NCBI GenBank assembly: GCA_014529385.2
Contig: CM043968.1
Span: 22,251,484 to 22,315,483 of the forward strand
Reading direction: 5' to 3'
Source of the DNA: Adiantum capillus-veneris
Lineage: Eukaryota; Streptophyta; Polypodiopsida; Polypodiales; Pteridaceae
DNA length: 64,000 nt
The translations under genes were made by a program, and so were the position numbers. Shown one piece after another: positions 1 to 10,045 of the stretch (its first letter is position 1; each line of letters begins with the position of its first letter). The notes beneath the pieces are model-generated. The model made no database searches and had not been told where the DNA came from. It saw only the letters and a list, made by a program, of their open reading frames with translations.

Positions 1-97
1 TGGAAATATCTAACTGCTTTACATTTCTCAAATTGATCCTTTTTCTATTGCCAAGCATAAGAGCTCATAGAATCAAGAGACAAAAAATAGATCCAGA

Positions 98-1694
98 GTG
101 TTCATTTGGGCACCAGTATGCAACGGCCTCTTCCCCGTAGTTGTTAAAAGGTTCAATGAAGACTTCACTGAGCCTTTGGAGATTCTTGGTATGGTAGCAA
201 AGGAGCTCGCCATGAGCTCAGGTGTGGATGTTGAAGAGGAAAAGTCAAAACCTTTTGCAACTCAGGAGGATACTGCACCCCCCAAGGTTCATGTGCTCAA
301 CTCACAAAAGAGGAATGTGGATTTTTCAATTGTTGCCTATGGTCCACCTACAAAGAGCAGCACAAAAGAGTAGAGGAAGAAAGAGACAGTTATTGTAGAA
401 GACCCTGCATTCATTAATGAAAGGATTTTCAATTTTTTAGTACCTTCAGGAATTGCTGATAAATTTAAGGGATGTGGCATCTTTAATGCCATCTTTAGTC
501 TTGATGTTCATACAAAAAATACCAGCAATTGCCACTATCATGCAGACCCTGTGGTGCTCTATGCACAAAAAGGAGTGCAAGCTAGTGCAAGAATCATTTG
601 GCTTTCTTTTATATCTAAATTTCTTATTTTCTAGTCTTATGAAGAACCCAGAGAAAATAATGGAGGAACAAGATCTACCATCAAATGAAAAAGAGGATGA
701 GGAGAATGACTACAATGAAGTGGATGAGAGGAGTCTATTAACCTTGAGGAAGAAGCAAAGGAGGTTGAACAATACAAAATGTTGTTTGTGAAAACATTAA
801 AAATCAAGATACCATTGGATGTGTCTAGATTCAATGAGAAACAAGCTAAATTGATGCTTCTTGGTGTGCCATAATTTAGACTTGGCAACATGACATGCAT
901 TTTCCTCCATGACATTCAGAGTATTTTCTATCTGAGGGAAGACTTTGCACTAGGCACCATCTCAAAATTTCATGAGGAGAGGAGTGGCTTTGTTTGAAGA
1001 TAGCAGTGATGACAAGGCAATGGAAACCTCCAGTAACCCACTAGAGTGCCTTAAACTCTATTTTCAGAAGGCATAAAAGTATAAGGAGACACTCCCTGAT
1101 GAGGTCATTTTTCATGAGGTCATTTTTCAAGTAATTAACAATAACTTGAAGCCCTCAATGAGCAATCAAGAAGTATAGAATTGGTATAAGCACCCAACAT
1201 AGGGATCAAGCGAGTCGGTGGACCTATGGAAGGATGAACTTTGGATGCAAGATGAGAGTTTCATGGTAAGAAACCCCCCCCCCCCTACCCCCTACCCCCT
1301 TTCTTCTATGTCTCTCTCTTACAGTTCTTTCTATCTGCAATCTTGGATTGTTGAAAAGGGTGAATTTCTCCATCATCAGACTAGAGAGTATTGTGAAAGG
1401 GATGCAACTCTTCCACAATATCTTGGCATACTCTATGAGGCACCATTTTTGGTCTTTCACAACGGAATGTTGCAAGAGGGGACTATGGAAACGTTTGCCT
1501 TGAAAACAATCTCATGCTTCCTGAGTGGAGCAATACTGCAACAGAACGCGGACAAAGTCATTCTTGTCAATAATTTTTTTGTGAGAGGGTGTTACAGAGA
1601 TAGGCCTGGGTATAAAGGTGGCCGTGCCACAAATTACTACACATACACAACAATGGTGCTATCCTTAAGAAAAAAAATCCAAATGAACTCCTAG
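98..1694 (+). pseudogene. Unrecognised decayed protein-coding remnant, probably transposon-derived
   Basis: I do not recognise this protein. One frame stays open from 98 to about 635 with a single TAG at 371-373, which is more than chance would give in AT-rich DNA. A second coding-like stretch follows at about 643-790 and is acidic (EEQDLPSNEKEDEEND). A third at about 830-1000 reads FNEKQAKLMLLGVP, a stop, then FRLGNMTCIFLHDIQSIFYL. A fourth at 1322-1694 contains REYCERDATLPQYLG and KVILVNNFFVRGCYRDRPG. The frames differ and are separated by stops, so this looks like one old gene broken by indels. A small intron is possible at about 1266-1324: CATG|GTAAGA donor, C/T-rich tract, CTTACAG acceptor. 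Dense surrounding transposons make a mobile-element origin likely, but that is inference. Confidence 0.35.
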
Positions 1695-1893
1695 AGTATG
1701 GAAAACACTTGTTCATGATGATATACAATGGCAATGTACCAAAAAATATATTTAAATTCTCAACAAGTTGAAACACAACTTGTGGCTTGTACATGTTGTT
1801 TCAAACACAATACCATTTGTCTAATTTTTTGAAAATATATCCAAATCCTCAACAAGTAGAATAGAACTTGTGACTATTAAATATTGTGTTAAA

Positions 1894-2409
1894 TGCTCAC
1901 AGTCTCTTGGTCCACCTATGGTTCACATATTCCATTGTCTCTCTCCACTTTCTTTGTTCTTCATGAGAAATGGAGTTGTCAAAATCCTTTGAGCTTTTTT
2001 TTTTTTTTTTTTTGTAAATGCGTGATTGACTATGCTATTGCTGAAGACACTTATACTTGCTTTTGCTGCATGCGGTAAGGATTCTATAATGGAATCATTG
2101 GAATAACTCGTTTAAACTATTTTCCTTGTCTTGAGAGCCATCATGCTGAGTGTGCTCACAGTCTCTTGGTCCACCTATGGTTCACATATTCCATTGTCTC
2201 TCTCCACTTTCTTTGTTCTTCATGAGAAATGGAGTTGTCGAAATCCTTTGAGCTTTTTTTTTTTTTTTGTAATTGCGTGATTGACTATGCTATTGCTGAA
2301 GACACTTATACTTGCTTTTGCTGCATGCGGTAAGGATTCTATAATGGAATCATTGGAATAGCTCGTTTAAACTATTTGCCTTGTCTTGAGAGCCATCATG
2401 CTGAGTGTG
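1894..2409. repeat. Tandem duplication, about 259-bp unit, two copies
   Basis: Copy 1 (1894-2152) and copy 2 (2153-2409) both begin TGCTCACAGTCTCTTGGTCC and end in CATCATGCTGAGTG. They differ by a few substitutions and by the length of an internal poly-T run (about 18 T against 14 T). The high similarity suggests a recent local duplication. Neither copy has a convincing ORF. Confidence 0.9.
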
Positions 2410-2571
2410 TCTAAAGTAGGCATTCCTTGCCATCATTTAATGAGACTTTTCTAAGCCCTGGGTATTCCATATGCCTAGGTTTTCGTACTTTTGAATAAAG
2501 TATAGTAAATGGTTGAAAATGATGTGTTGCAAATGAAGCAAAGTTGTTAAGCAAACATAACACCGACATAG

Positions 2572-2871
2572 TTATAAGAATGGTTTTGATAGTACCCTGT
2601 TATGAGTAATCTGAGTGTTGGTCCATGCTATTTTGAATGATTTCTTTTGTAGTTGAAGGTTCTCCTTAAACTTGTCGAGATCCTCTTGTGACAAATCATC
2701 TTTGTCATACATCAAAAATAGCACATCTATGGAAATCCGGCCATCAACCTTGGCATTGTGAGTAGCTGGCTCCTGATCCTTCACAGCCATTTGTAGTTTT
2801 TTCCATTGGAGATACTCAACTTTTCTAACATAGGTGGAGTGATATATCCTCCCATGCTTTATTAGCTTCAC
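2572..2871 (-). CDS. Hypothetical 99-residue ORF, not recognised
   Basis: A single uninterrupted minus-strand frame begins MKLIKHGRIYHSTYVRKVEY. It is rich in Lys, Asp and Glu, with a possible short helical stretch DLSQEDLDKFKENLQLQKKS. There is no signal peptide, membrane segment or motif I can name. It could be an exon of a decayed element related to the remnant at 98-1694, or chance. The rest of 2410-3590 shows no supportable gene. Confidence 0.2.
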   Translation of the reverse strand: MKLIKHGRIYHSTYVRKVEYLQWKKLQMAVKDQEPATHNAKVDGRISIDVLFLMYDKDDLSQEDLDKFKENLQLQKKSFKIAWTNTQITHNRVLSKPFL

Positions 2872-3589
2872 ATCTTTTATGCCTACTGGTTTAGATAACT
2901 TTTGTCATGGATTATATCTTAAGGGCTTGAACTACTTCCCTACATTAGCTGCGGGATTAATGTTTTTATTGTTCAGATAGATAGCATGTCTACAAAGAAA
3001 GCAATACATATATCAAAGAAACCAACTAGTCTAGTTAAAATAGTTAAGAAAAAATTGAACTCATGTACAAATTCAAGCACAAAGCCATGTAAAAATCCAA
3101 ACCATCAATTTCATAGCTATTCACAAAACCATGTACCGCAAGAACAATGGCAAGATGGTTTAAGTTTACAACAATAGTATAGAACGGTACTACCTACCAC
3201 TAGGTAGATCATTTATCAAGGATTACACATTGAGAGACATATTGAAGGGGATAGAAGATTTTTTAAATGTGGGTCTCAAGATGATCCTTGAGTGGCCCCA
3301 AAATGTAAATACAACAACTTTCATACAAAATATTTGCACAAAGCACACATTATCACCTTTTTTTTCCTCTATAAGCACATAGGCAATATTCTGGACTCCA
3401 TAGCCTCAAGACTAAGTACAAGTACATTTATTAAAGGGGGTGAAGGTATCCACGACTCAAAAGTCCACACAGAAAATCCGGGGCAACCATAGCCGCTGAA
3501 AACTAAACTTGAACACTAATTAAACCCCAAAAGCTCGAGTAGTGCATGGTGGCTCACAATATAGTATTATAAAAATAGGGAAGGGTACA

Positions 3590-3706
3590 TGATGTGCACG
3601 TGGGTGAGGTGGTTAGCCCATGTGACACAAAACCTAGGGCACGAGGTCCGGGTTCAAATCTGGTCATGAAGGGGTGGTGAAGTCTCCGTATTGCCTTTTT
3701 TTTTTG
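3590..3706 (+). mobile_element. tRNA-derived SINE (short copy or head)
   Basis: An internal Pol III promoter pair is visible. TGGTTAGCCCA at 3610-3620 fits the A box and GGTTCAAATCT at 3651-3661 fits the B box, with tRNA-like spacing of about 40 nt. A run of ten T at 3696-3705 follows after a short tail. Several plant SINE families have this layout (tRNA-like head, short body, T-run). It cannot fold into a full tRNA cloverleaf, so it is not a tRNA gene. The family is not identified. Confidence 0.55.
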
Positions 3707-3925
3707 GGATGCTCGAGTTAACTGTTTGCCTCAGATACTGCTCATCAACTTGGACCGTTGATCCCTTCACTCCCCCTCATCAAATTGCACAGTGTCGAGG
3801 ACCCCATAGGAACATTTTGATATTAGAGATTATTAGGCACAAGAATCGGTAGGAAGAGAATTGTGGCACAATTTACACCCTTTATACAATAAGGGAGGAG
3901 TATAGCTTATCTCTTGTAATAGCAA

Positions 3926-4595
3926 TGTAACAGAAATGGACTATGAACATTGAGAAAAGAGGAATTAAGAAAATTGTAGTGAGCATTTTTATGAGGATAC
4001 TTTAAGAAAATAGAGAGAGAACTTGATTAGAGGTAGCAACGTAGCCATTGTACCTAATTAACTTGGCACAAATAATACTTTTCAAGAGAGATAATTAGAA
4101 ACTTGACAACAGTTGAGGACCAGATTTATGTGGAGCGGGACCCCCCTCCAAAAGGATTTTGTATTATAGCTTCTTCCATAAAGAGAGACTTAATACAATA
4201 CAAGCTTTGTGTTCCTTGAGACCTTGATGGTGCAATGAAGAAAGAAAGCTTCATGCATCAAAATTATGTCCGTAACTTAGCTAAATGAAAGCACTAACTT
4301 GTCCCCGGCCTCAGTCCCAAGACCTCAAACACCTTCGAAGGTGAAGAGACCTAGTAGGGAATGAAGGTAGGGAAGAGGAATAAGAAGTATTCTTACGAGA
4401 AAGAAGTAGTGTCCTCTCATACCATTACGCCTAGCATAGCAATGGAGATGAAAAAAATGGCTATCATAGCATTGAAGCATGGCTCTTGGTTGGATTTGCA
4501 TTCCATAGCCAAGAGTTGTTGGTGTAGGCTCTCAACTTCTCAAGCTTGGAGAAGGAGATGGAGTTCTTGCATCTACACAAAAGTGAGAATGAGAG

Positions 4596-4661
<66 letters not shown>

Positions 4662-5429
4662 TATACCCTAGGCACACCCCCAGCTTTCTTTGGTCAACCC
4701 CTCCTTGAATTTGATTGGACCCCTGCAAGCCTAGCCAATCACATGCTTAGTGCATATCAAGCAACGTGGGTAGTCTTGGACAAGTGTCCTCCTTACCCCT
4801 TTGAGAGAGAGGGCTTGATAATGCCTAGATAATTATTTAATTAAACTAAATGCTCATTGGACCTCTCTCAAAGTCCACCAATAGGCTTTAGGCACACTAG
4901 GGGCAACCTAGCTAGGAGCTTGACATGTGTCCCATATGCCTCTTTGAGCAAGGGGTGTCCCTTGAGAGAGGGGGAGGTCATTCTCTCTCATCTCCTACTT
5001 GCATGACTTGCCCCCCTCATTGTAGGCCTTGGTTTAACTGCAAGTTTCTCAAGCACCTTGTCCCATAAGCATGACAAGCACCTCAAGCACCTTAGTCAGC
5101 TCAAGCACGACAAGCACCTCAAGCACAGGCTTAGCTTGTCTAAGGTCTAACATACTCTAAGGTATTGGGTCTAAGGACTTTTAACACTAGCCTTTGGTGG
5201 AGGTCTTTAATGAAGATAACCCTAAGGTCTTTGAAGCTTCATTAGTTGGCATTACTCTTTGCTAGACCATCTCCCATTTGGACCCATTGACTTTGGCCCC
5301 CTCTGCTGAGATAGATCCGTAAGCACATGTCTATATTTTAACTCCTGTTCCCATTTATTCTCCCACATTAAATTATCAATTTAATATGAGAAAATCATTT
5401 GGGTTAGTTAGATATTAGATTTTATGACA
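3926..5429 (-). repeat. 3' LTR of element X
   Basis: On the minus strand the LTR starts TGTCATAAAATCTAATATCT and ends ...GTTACA, a TG...CA-type LTR of 1504 bp. The adjacent purine-rich AAGAGAGGTAA (minus strand, just right of 5429) fits a polypurine tract. The internal plan is the same as in all other LTR copies here: a (GT)n tract, AAGCACCTC minirepeats and the palindrome CACCTTCGAAGGTG at 4330-4343. The base pairs outside the LTR at 3921-3925 are AGCAA; the matching target duplication cannot be tested because the other X LTR is truncated. Confidence 0.85.
4598..4659. repeat. (GT)n microsatellite inside the X LTR
   Basis: About 31 uninterrupted GT units. The partner LTR has only a short, broken GT stretch near 22300, so the tract expanded after the two LTRs diverged or contracted in the partner. 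Confidence 0.95.
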
Positions 5430-5792
5430 TTACCTCTCTTGAAATCATAGTCGTCCTCGACTATGAGGTAGAGGAGATAAGGCCTTAGTTTTTAGTCTAT
5501 GTTTCTTAGCGGGGTAGAGGATCCCTTTTTACCCTACGACATCATTCCAAGATGGATGACTAATCCATTTGGGGATTAAGGACTTAGATGTCACAAGCAT
5601 GTATGCTCTTGAGTCCATATCATTCTCTCAAAGTAAAGTGACAAATTCTACTTTATGTTTGAGAGACGTGGTCATCACAAACATGATTCTAAGCATGCAT
5701 ACTACTTAAATTTTTGCACCAAAGAGAACTAGTATTATAAGGCAAAAAACATTTTTCATTTAAAAAGTATTTACATTTGCTTACGTTAATGT

Positions 5793-6101
5793 AGCATTGT
5801 AAGCATTGACAAGGTTCATACTATCCTTAAGCTGTGTTCCTTGCATCCATCTATCATCTTCAAAAGGATAATTTTAGAACTTAATAAGATACCATCGGAT
5901 AATCTTACCATGTCTTAGTACCTTGTCTTCATGTCAAAGAATTGATTAGCATTGTAAGCATTGACAAAGTTCATACTATCCTTAAGCTGTGTTCCTCCAT
6001 CCATCTATCATCTTCAAAAGGATAATTTTAGAACTTAATAAGATACCGTTGGATAATCTTACCATGTCTTAGTACCTTGTCTTCATGTCAAAGAATCGAT
6101 T
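5793..6101. repeat. 155-bp tandem duplication in the C-terminal pol region of X
   Basis: Copies 5793-5947 and 5948-6101 both start AGCATTGTAAGCATTGACAA and end AAGAAT(T/C)GATT. The duplicated segment encodes the chromodomain-like tail (minus strand). Element Y has a single copy at the corresponding place near 12232, so the duplication arose in X. Confidence 0.9.
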
Positions 6102-7569
6102 CAGGCTGAAGCACCTCTTCTTGATCTTCGATCTCAGGCGGGTCCTCAATGATTGGTTCTTGTGGTGGCTCTCCTTTGTAAGACTTAAGTAGGCTCACAT
6201 AAAAAGCATTGTGAATGAGCCAATGGTTGGGGAACTTGAGTTGATAGGCCATTTCATTGATTGTTTTTAGGATTTTAAAGGACCGTAGTATCTTTTTGCT
6301 AGTTTAGCATAATACTTTTGGTGGCCCGTAGGATTTTTTCCCTAGTTTGCCTCAATAGAGCCTTGGGAAATTTGAGTAGGCTTGAAAGATAAGGCCCTTT
6401 TGTGCTTGTTAGAAGCAGCCTTTTGCCTTTGTCGTGAAATGGATATAGCCTTCTTAATCTTTTGGAAATATTCTTATAGGTGTCAGCTATACTCATTGAC
6501 AACGAAGATCTTCCTATGTACCTTAAGTAGCAAGGGAATTTTGGGTCTTCCTTCAATGATTTTGAAAGGTGCCTTCCCCGTAGTAGTATGGATAACGTTA
6601 TTATACACATACTCCACAAGAAGTAGGTACTTTTCCCATTGGTAACATTGATCTACTTTGGTAACATAGGTCTTAAGTAGATCTAGAATCATAAGGTTGG
6701 CTATTTCACTTGGCTATCTGTTTGTAGGTATTAGGCCGAAGAGAAATTAAGCCTAGTACCTAGATTTTCAAAGAGACTTTTCCAGAAATTACTGGTCATT
6801 TGGGGATCTCTATTCGACACTATTGATGTTGGCAAGCCATGGTGTTTAAAAATTTGGGATACGAAGAGGGTTGCCATTTGGTGTGCCTTAATAGTATTTG
6901 TGATAGGTATAAAGTGTGCTTGTTTACTAAACCTGTCTACTATTGTCCATATTCTCGTATTCCCATGGATGGACTTGGGAAGTTCAAAGATAAAATCCAT
7001 GAATTTGTCTTCCATGGTGAATTAGGGATTGGTAAAGGCTGGAGCAATCTAGGTTGCTTCCCTCTATCATACTTTGTCTTTTGGCATACCACACATTTTG
7101 ACACATAGTCTTGTATGTCCATCTTCATGGTAGGTCAATAGAAATATGTCTCTACTCCGCAAAGGGTAGGTTGAATCCCTAGATTCCCCGCATAGGGAGG
7201 AGCATGGAATTTATACATCACTTTCTCACAAAGAGAGTGAGTAACACATAGCTTATTGCCATAGAGAAGATAATCATCCTGCAAGGTGAATGGTTCTTCT
7301 TTCTTTCCTAAGACAAGGGCTGAAATTACATCTTTAAAATTGGGTTCAGTGGCATACTCACATATCCTAGAAGATAGATCATTGTGAGTTGATATGGACA
7401 CCGCATTGGCTCTTGGACGTCGTGATAGTGCATCAGCTACTTGATTGTTCTTGCCAGCAATGTGAGCAGTATGAAAATTGAATTGCAAAAGAAACTTTTC
7501 CCACCTCATTTGTTTGTCGAAGAGCTTGATTTGCATCATGAAGCACTTAAGAATTTTTTTATCCGTGCG

Positions 7570-7633
7570 TAGGATGAATGCAATCCCCAAAAGATAGTGC
7601 TTAGGATGAATGCAATCCCCAAAAGATAGTGCT
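7570..7633. repeat. 32-bp tandem duplication disrupting X RNase H
   Basis: TAGGATGAATGCAATCCCCA followed by AAAGATAGTGCT occurs twice back to back (7570-7601, 7602-7633). The length is not a multiple of three, so it shifts frame inside RNase H. Y has one copy at the same place near 13860. Confidence 0.9.
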
Positions 7634-8408
7634 TCCATGTGTCGAGGGTATGTAGGACAGCTAGTAGCTCCTTCTCGTAGATGCCTAATACTCGCTCATC
7701 GAAATTGAGTCTTTGACTGTCATATGCTATGGCATGCCCTTCTTGAAGAAAAACTGCTCCAAGACAATCTCCACAAGCATCACATTGGACCTCAAATGGT
7801 TTTGAGAGATCTGGTAGTGTAAGCACGGGTTGAGAGGTAAACTTTTCTTTAAGCTTGTCAAAAGCACTTTGCTCTTGAGCAGTCCATATGTACTTAACAT
7901 TTTCCTTTGTCAAATCATGTAATGGTCCTGCTATTTGGGAGAATTTAGCTATGAAGCATCTATAGTATATACACACATACCAATAAAGCTTTGTAGCTTA
8001 TGTAGATTCCTTGGATTATGCCATCCTTTTATTACCTCAAGCTTGGCTAGATCTATACGGATACCATCTTAAGAGATTATATGACCTAACTATTGAATCT
8101 CTTGGAGGAAAAATTCACTCTTCTTTTGGTTAATGAAAAGTTTATTCTCCCTCATAGCTTGAAAAACTACCTAAAGGTGTTGCTTATGCTCCTTAAAGAT
8201 TTGGAGTAGATGATAATGTCATCAAAAAACACTGCAGCAAACTTTCGGTAGGGTCTAAAGATTTTCTCCAATAGGCGATTGAACATGGGTGGAGCATTTT
8301 TCAAACCAAAAGGCATGACAAGAGACGCATAAAGACCAAATGTTGTACAGAATGTGGTCTTTAGCATCATTTAGAGACTCTTTGACAAAAATCATGTACG
8401 AGGAAACC

Positions 8409-10045
8409 ACCAATGGAGCATAAGACCTTAGGGTTAGATTCATTGAAGACCTCCATAGTTAGTGTAAAAGTCCTTTGACCTTAGGTAAGATAGGGCTGAG
8501 CTTGAGGTGGGAACCCGGCCCAAGCTTAAGGTGCTTGGGGTGCTTGAGATGATTGAGGTGCTTGATGATTGAGATGCTTGAGGTGCTTGAGATGCTAGAC
8601 TGTACTTGAGGTGAGAACCCAGTCCAAGCTTGAAGTGCTTAAGGGCTAAGCTTGTGGTGGGAATTGAACCTATGCATGAGGGGCTTAAGGTGTCAAAAGG
8701 TCAAATCCAATTCCTACAAGGAGGGGGCGAGTTCTACAAGAGGGGGGATGAGAGAGAACACCCACACATACACACAAGCCATGCTTGGTACAAAGAAAGC
8801 AAAGGGGACAGTTGTCAAGTTGCTCCTCATGTTGCCCTCATGGTGTGCCTGAAGCTTACTGGCTGGCCACCCAAGGGGTCCAATGATAATTTAGGAGAAT
8901 TAATTAATTGTCTTTGCATTTATCAAGTCCTCTCTCTCAAAGGGGAAAGGGGGGCACTTGTCCCAAGGCTACCCTTGTTGCTTGTAATGCCTCTTGCTTG
9001 TGATTGGCTAGGCCTAGAGGGGTCCAATGAGCTTCAAGCATGAAGGGGGGGTCGACCAAAGCAAGCTAGGGGGTTTCTTAGGGGGTATACTCTCCCACAC
9101 ACACTCACACACACTCTCATTATGCAATGTGAAAAGTGCAAGAGCTCCCTCTCCTTCTCCAAGCAAGTAGAGGTTGAGAGCCTACACCAACACTCTTGGC
9201 TATGGAGTGCAAATCCAACCAAGAGCCATGCTTCAATGCTTAAGCTTGCCATTTTCTCCATCTTCATTACTATGCTATTATGTATGCTAGCAAGAAGAGT
9301 ATGATAAGTGAGGAACTAATTCTTTCTCTTATGAAATGTTTCTTCTTCCTCTTCCTTACCCTTATTCCCTGCTAGCTCTCTCCACCTTCGAAGGTGTTTT
9401 AAGGTCTTGGGAATGAGGCTTGGGATAGTTAAAGCTTTCTTCAAAGTTTATGTTATGCTTGTGATGCATGAAGCTTTCCATCTTCATCGCATCACCTAGG
9501 TCACAAGGAGCACAAAAATTGTATTGTAATAAGTCTCTCTTAATGGGAGAAATCATAATACAAATGCCTATTGGAGGGGGGACCCCGGGGAGGTCACCTA
9601 ATAAAAATGTAACCTATCACGTGAGTTCAACAAAAGGGTATTTAGAGTTCTTGAAACTTACAAAAATTTATAAACAGAAGGGAATTATTTTTTTAAATTT
9701 GAAAAAAAATTACACATTTTAAAAGAAAAGGGTACATTATATTCTTAACAAAATTCACAAATAAGGGGTTTTACAAACATATCTTGAACGCACGTGATAT
9801 GGTAGTTTTACACATAGTGAACTCCCCGAGGGGGGGACCGGCTCCACATAAATCCGGTCCTCAACTGTTGTCATGTTCACTAAATTCTCTCTCTTGCAAA
9901 AGTATTGTTCATGCCAAGTTAACTAATTGCTATGCCTATGTTGTTATCTTCAATTATGTTCACCTGCTATGCTCACAAAGTAATTTTCCAAAACTACTCT
10001 CATTAATTTCCGCTACTCTCAAGTTAATAGGCCAATCCCATCACA
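8409..10045 (+). repeat. Y 3' LTR, major part, now inverted (contains a MITE)
   Basis: The sequence ends GGCCAATCCCATCACA at 10045, the reverse complement of the start of the Y 5' LTR at 17316. It carries the LTR landmarks: AAGCACCTC-type minirepeats near 8520-8600, the CACCTTCGAAGGTG palindrome at 9383-9396 and a CA-rich tract near 9095. It is the rest of the LTR whose end is left at 11683-11860. The ORFs in it (for example 8630-9043) look like chance frames. Confidence 0.8.
9585..9830. mobile_element. 246-bp MULE-like MITE with 9-bp target duplication
   Basis: The insert begins CCGGGGAGGTCACC and ends GTGAACTCCCCGAG, imperfect terminal inverted repeats that continue inward with TATCACGTGAGTTCAA against TATCACGTGCGTTCAA. 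It is flanked by GGGGGGACC at 9576-9584 and 9831-9839. The uninterrupted site exists in LTR Z near 19655 as a single AGGGGGGACCGGCTCC, which confirms insertion. A 9-bp duplication with terminal inverted repeats is typical of Mutator-like elements. The interior is AT-rich with no ORF. Confidence 0.75.

Larger units (their letters stand above)
5793..8408 (-). pseudogene. Element X pol remnant: reverse transcriptase, RNase H, integrase, chromodomain-like tail
   Basis: In minus-strand order the remnant starts with reverse transcriptase (about 8167-8370), with the fingers/palm stretch LVMPFGLKNAPPMFN and the active site FFDDIIIYSK. RNase H follows (about 7536-7976; FEVQCDACGDCLGAVFLQEG, a catalytic D in DACG) with its tail AHIAGKNNQVADALS. 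Integrase follows at about 6299-7128, with CVVCQKTK from the zinc finger and SNRDPQMTSNFW near the second catalytic Asp. The region ends in a weak chromodomain-like segment ending in KFKNYPF. This order (RT-RH-INT) is that of Ty3/gypsy. Frameshifts, a 32-bp duplication in RNase H and a roughly 460-bp deletion of the N-terminal half of RT show it is dead. In Y the missing part corresponds to 14621-15083. Confidence 0.85.

Noticed and set aside
1276-1320. C-rich tract as a regulatory element
   Set aside because: It fits the pyrimidine tract of a possible small intron or a simple-sequence run; nothing else supports regulation.
3596-3670. A functional tRNA gene
   Set aside because: A and B boxes are present, but no acceptor stem or anticodon arm can be formed; it fits a SINE head.
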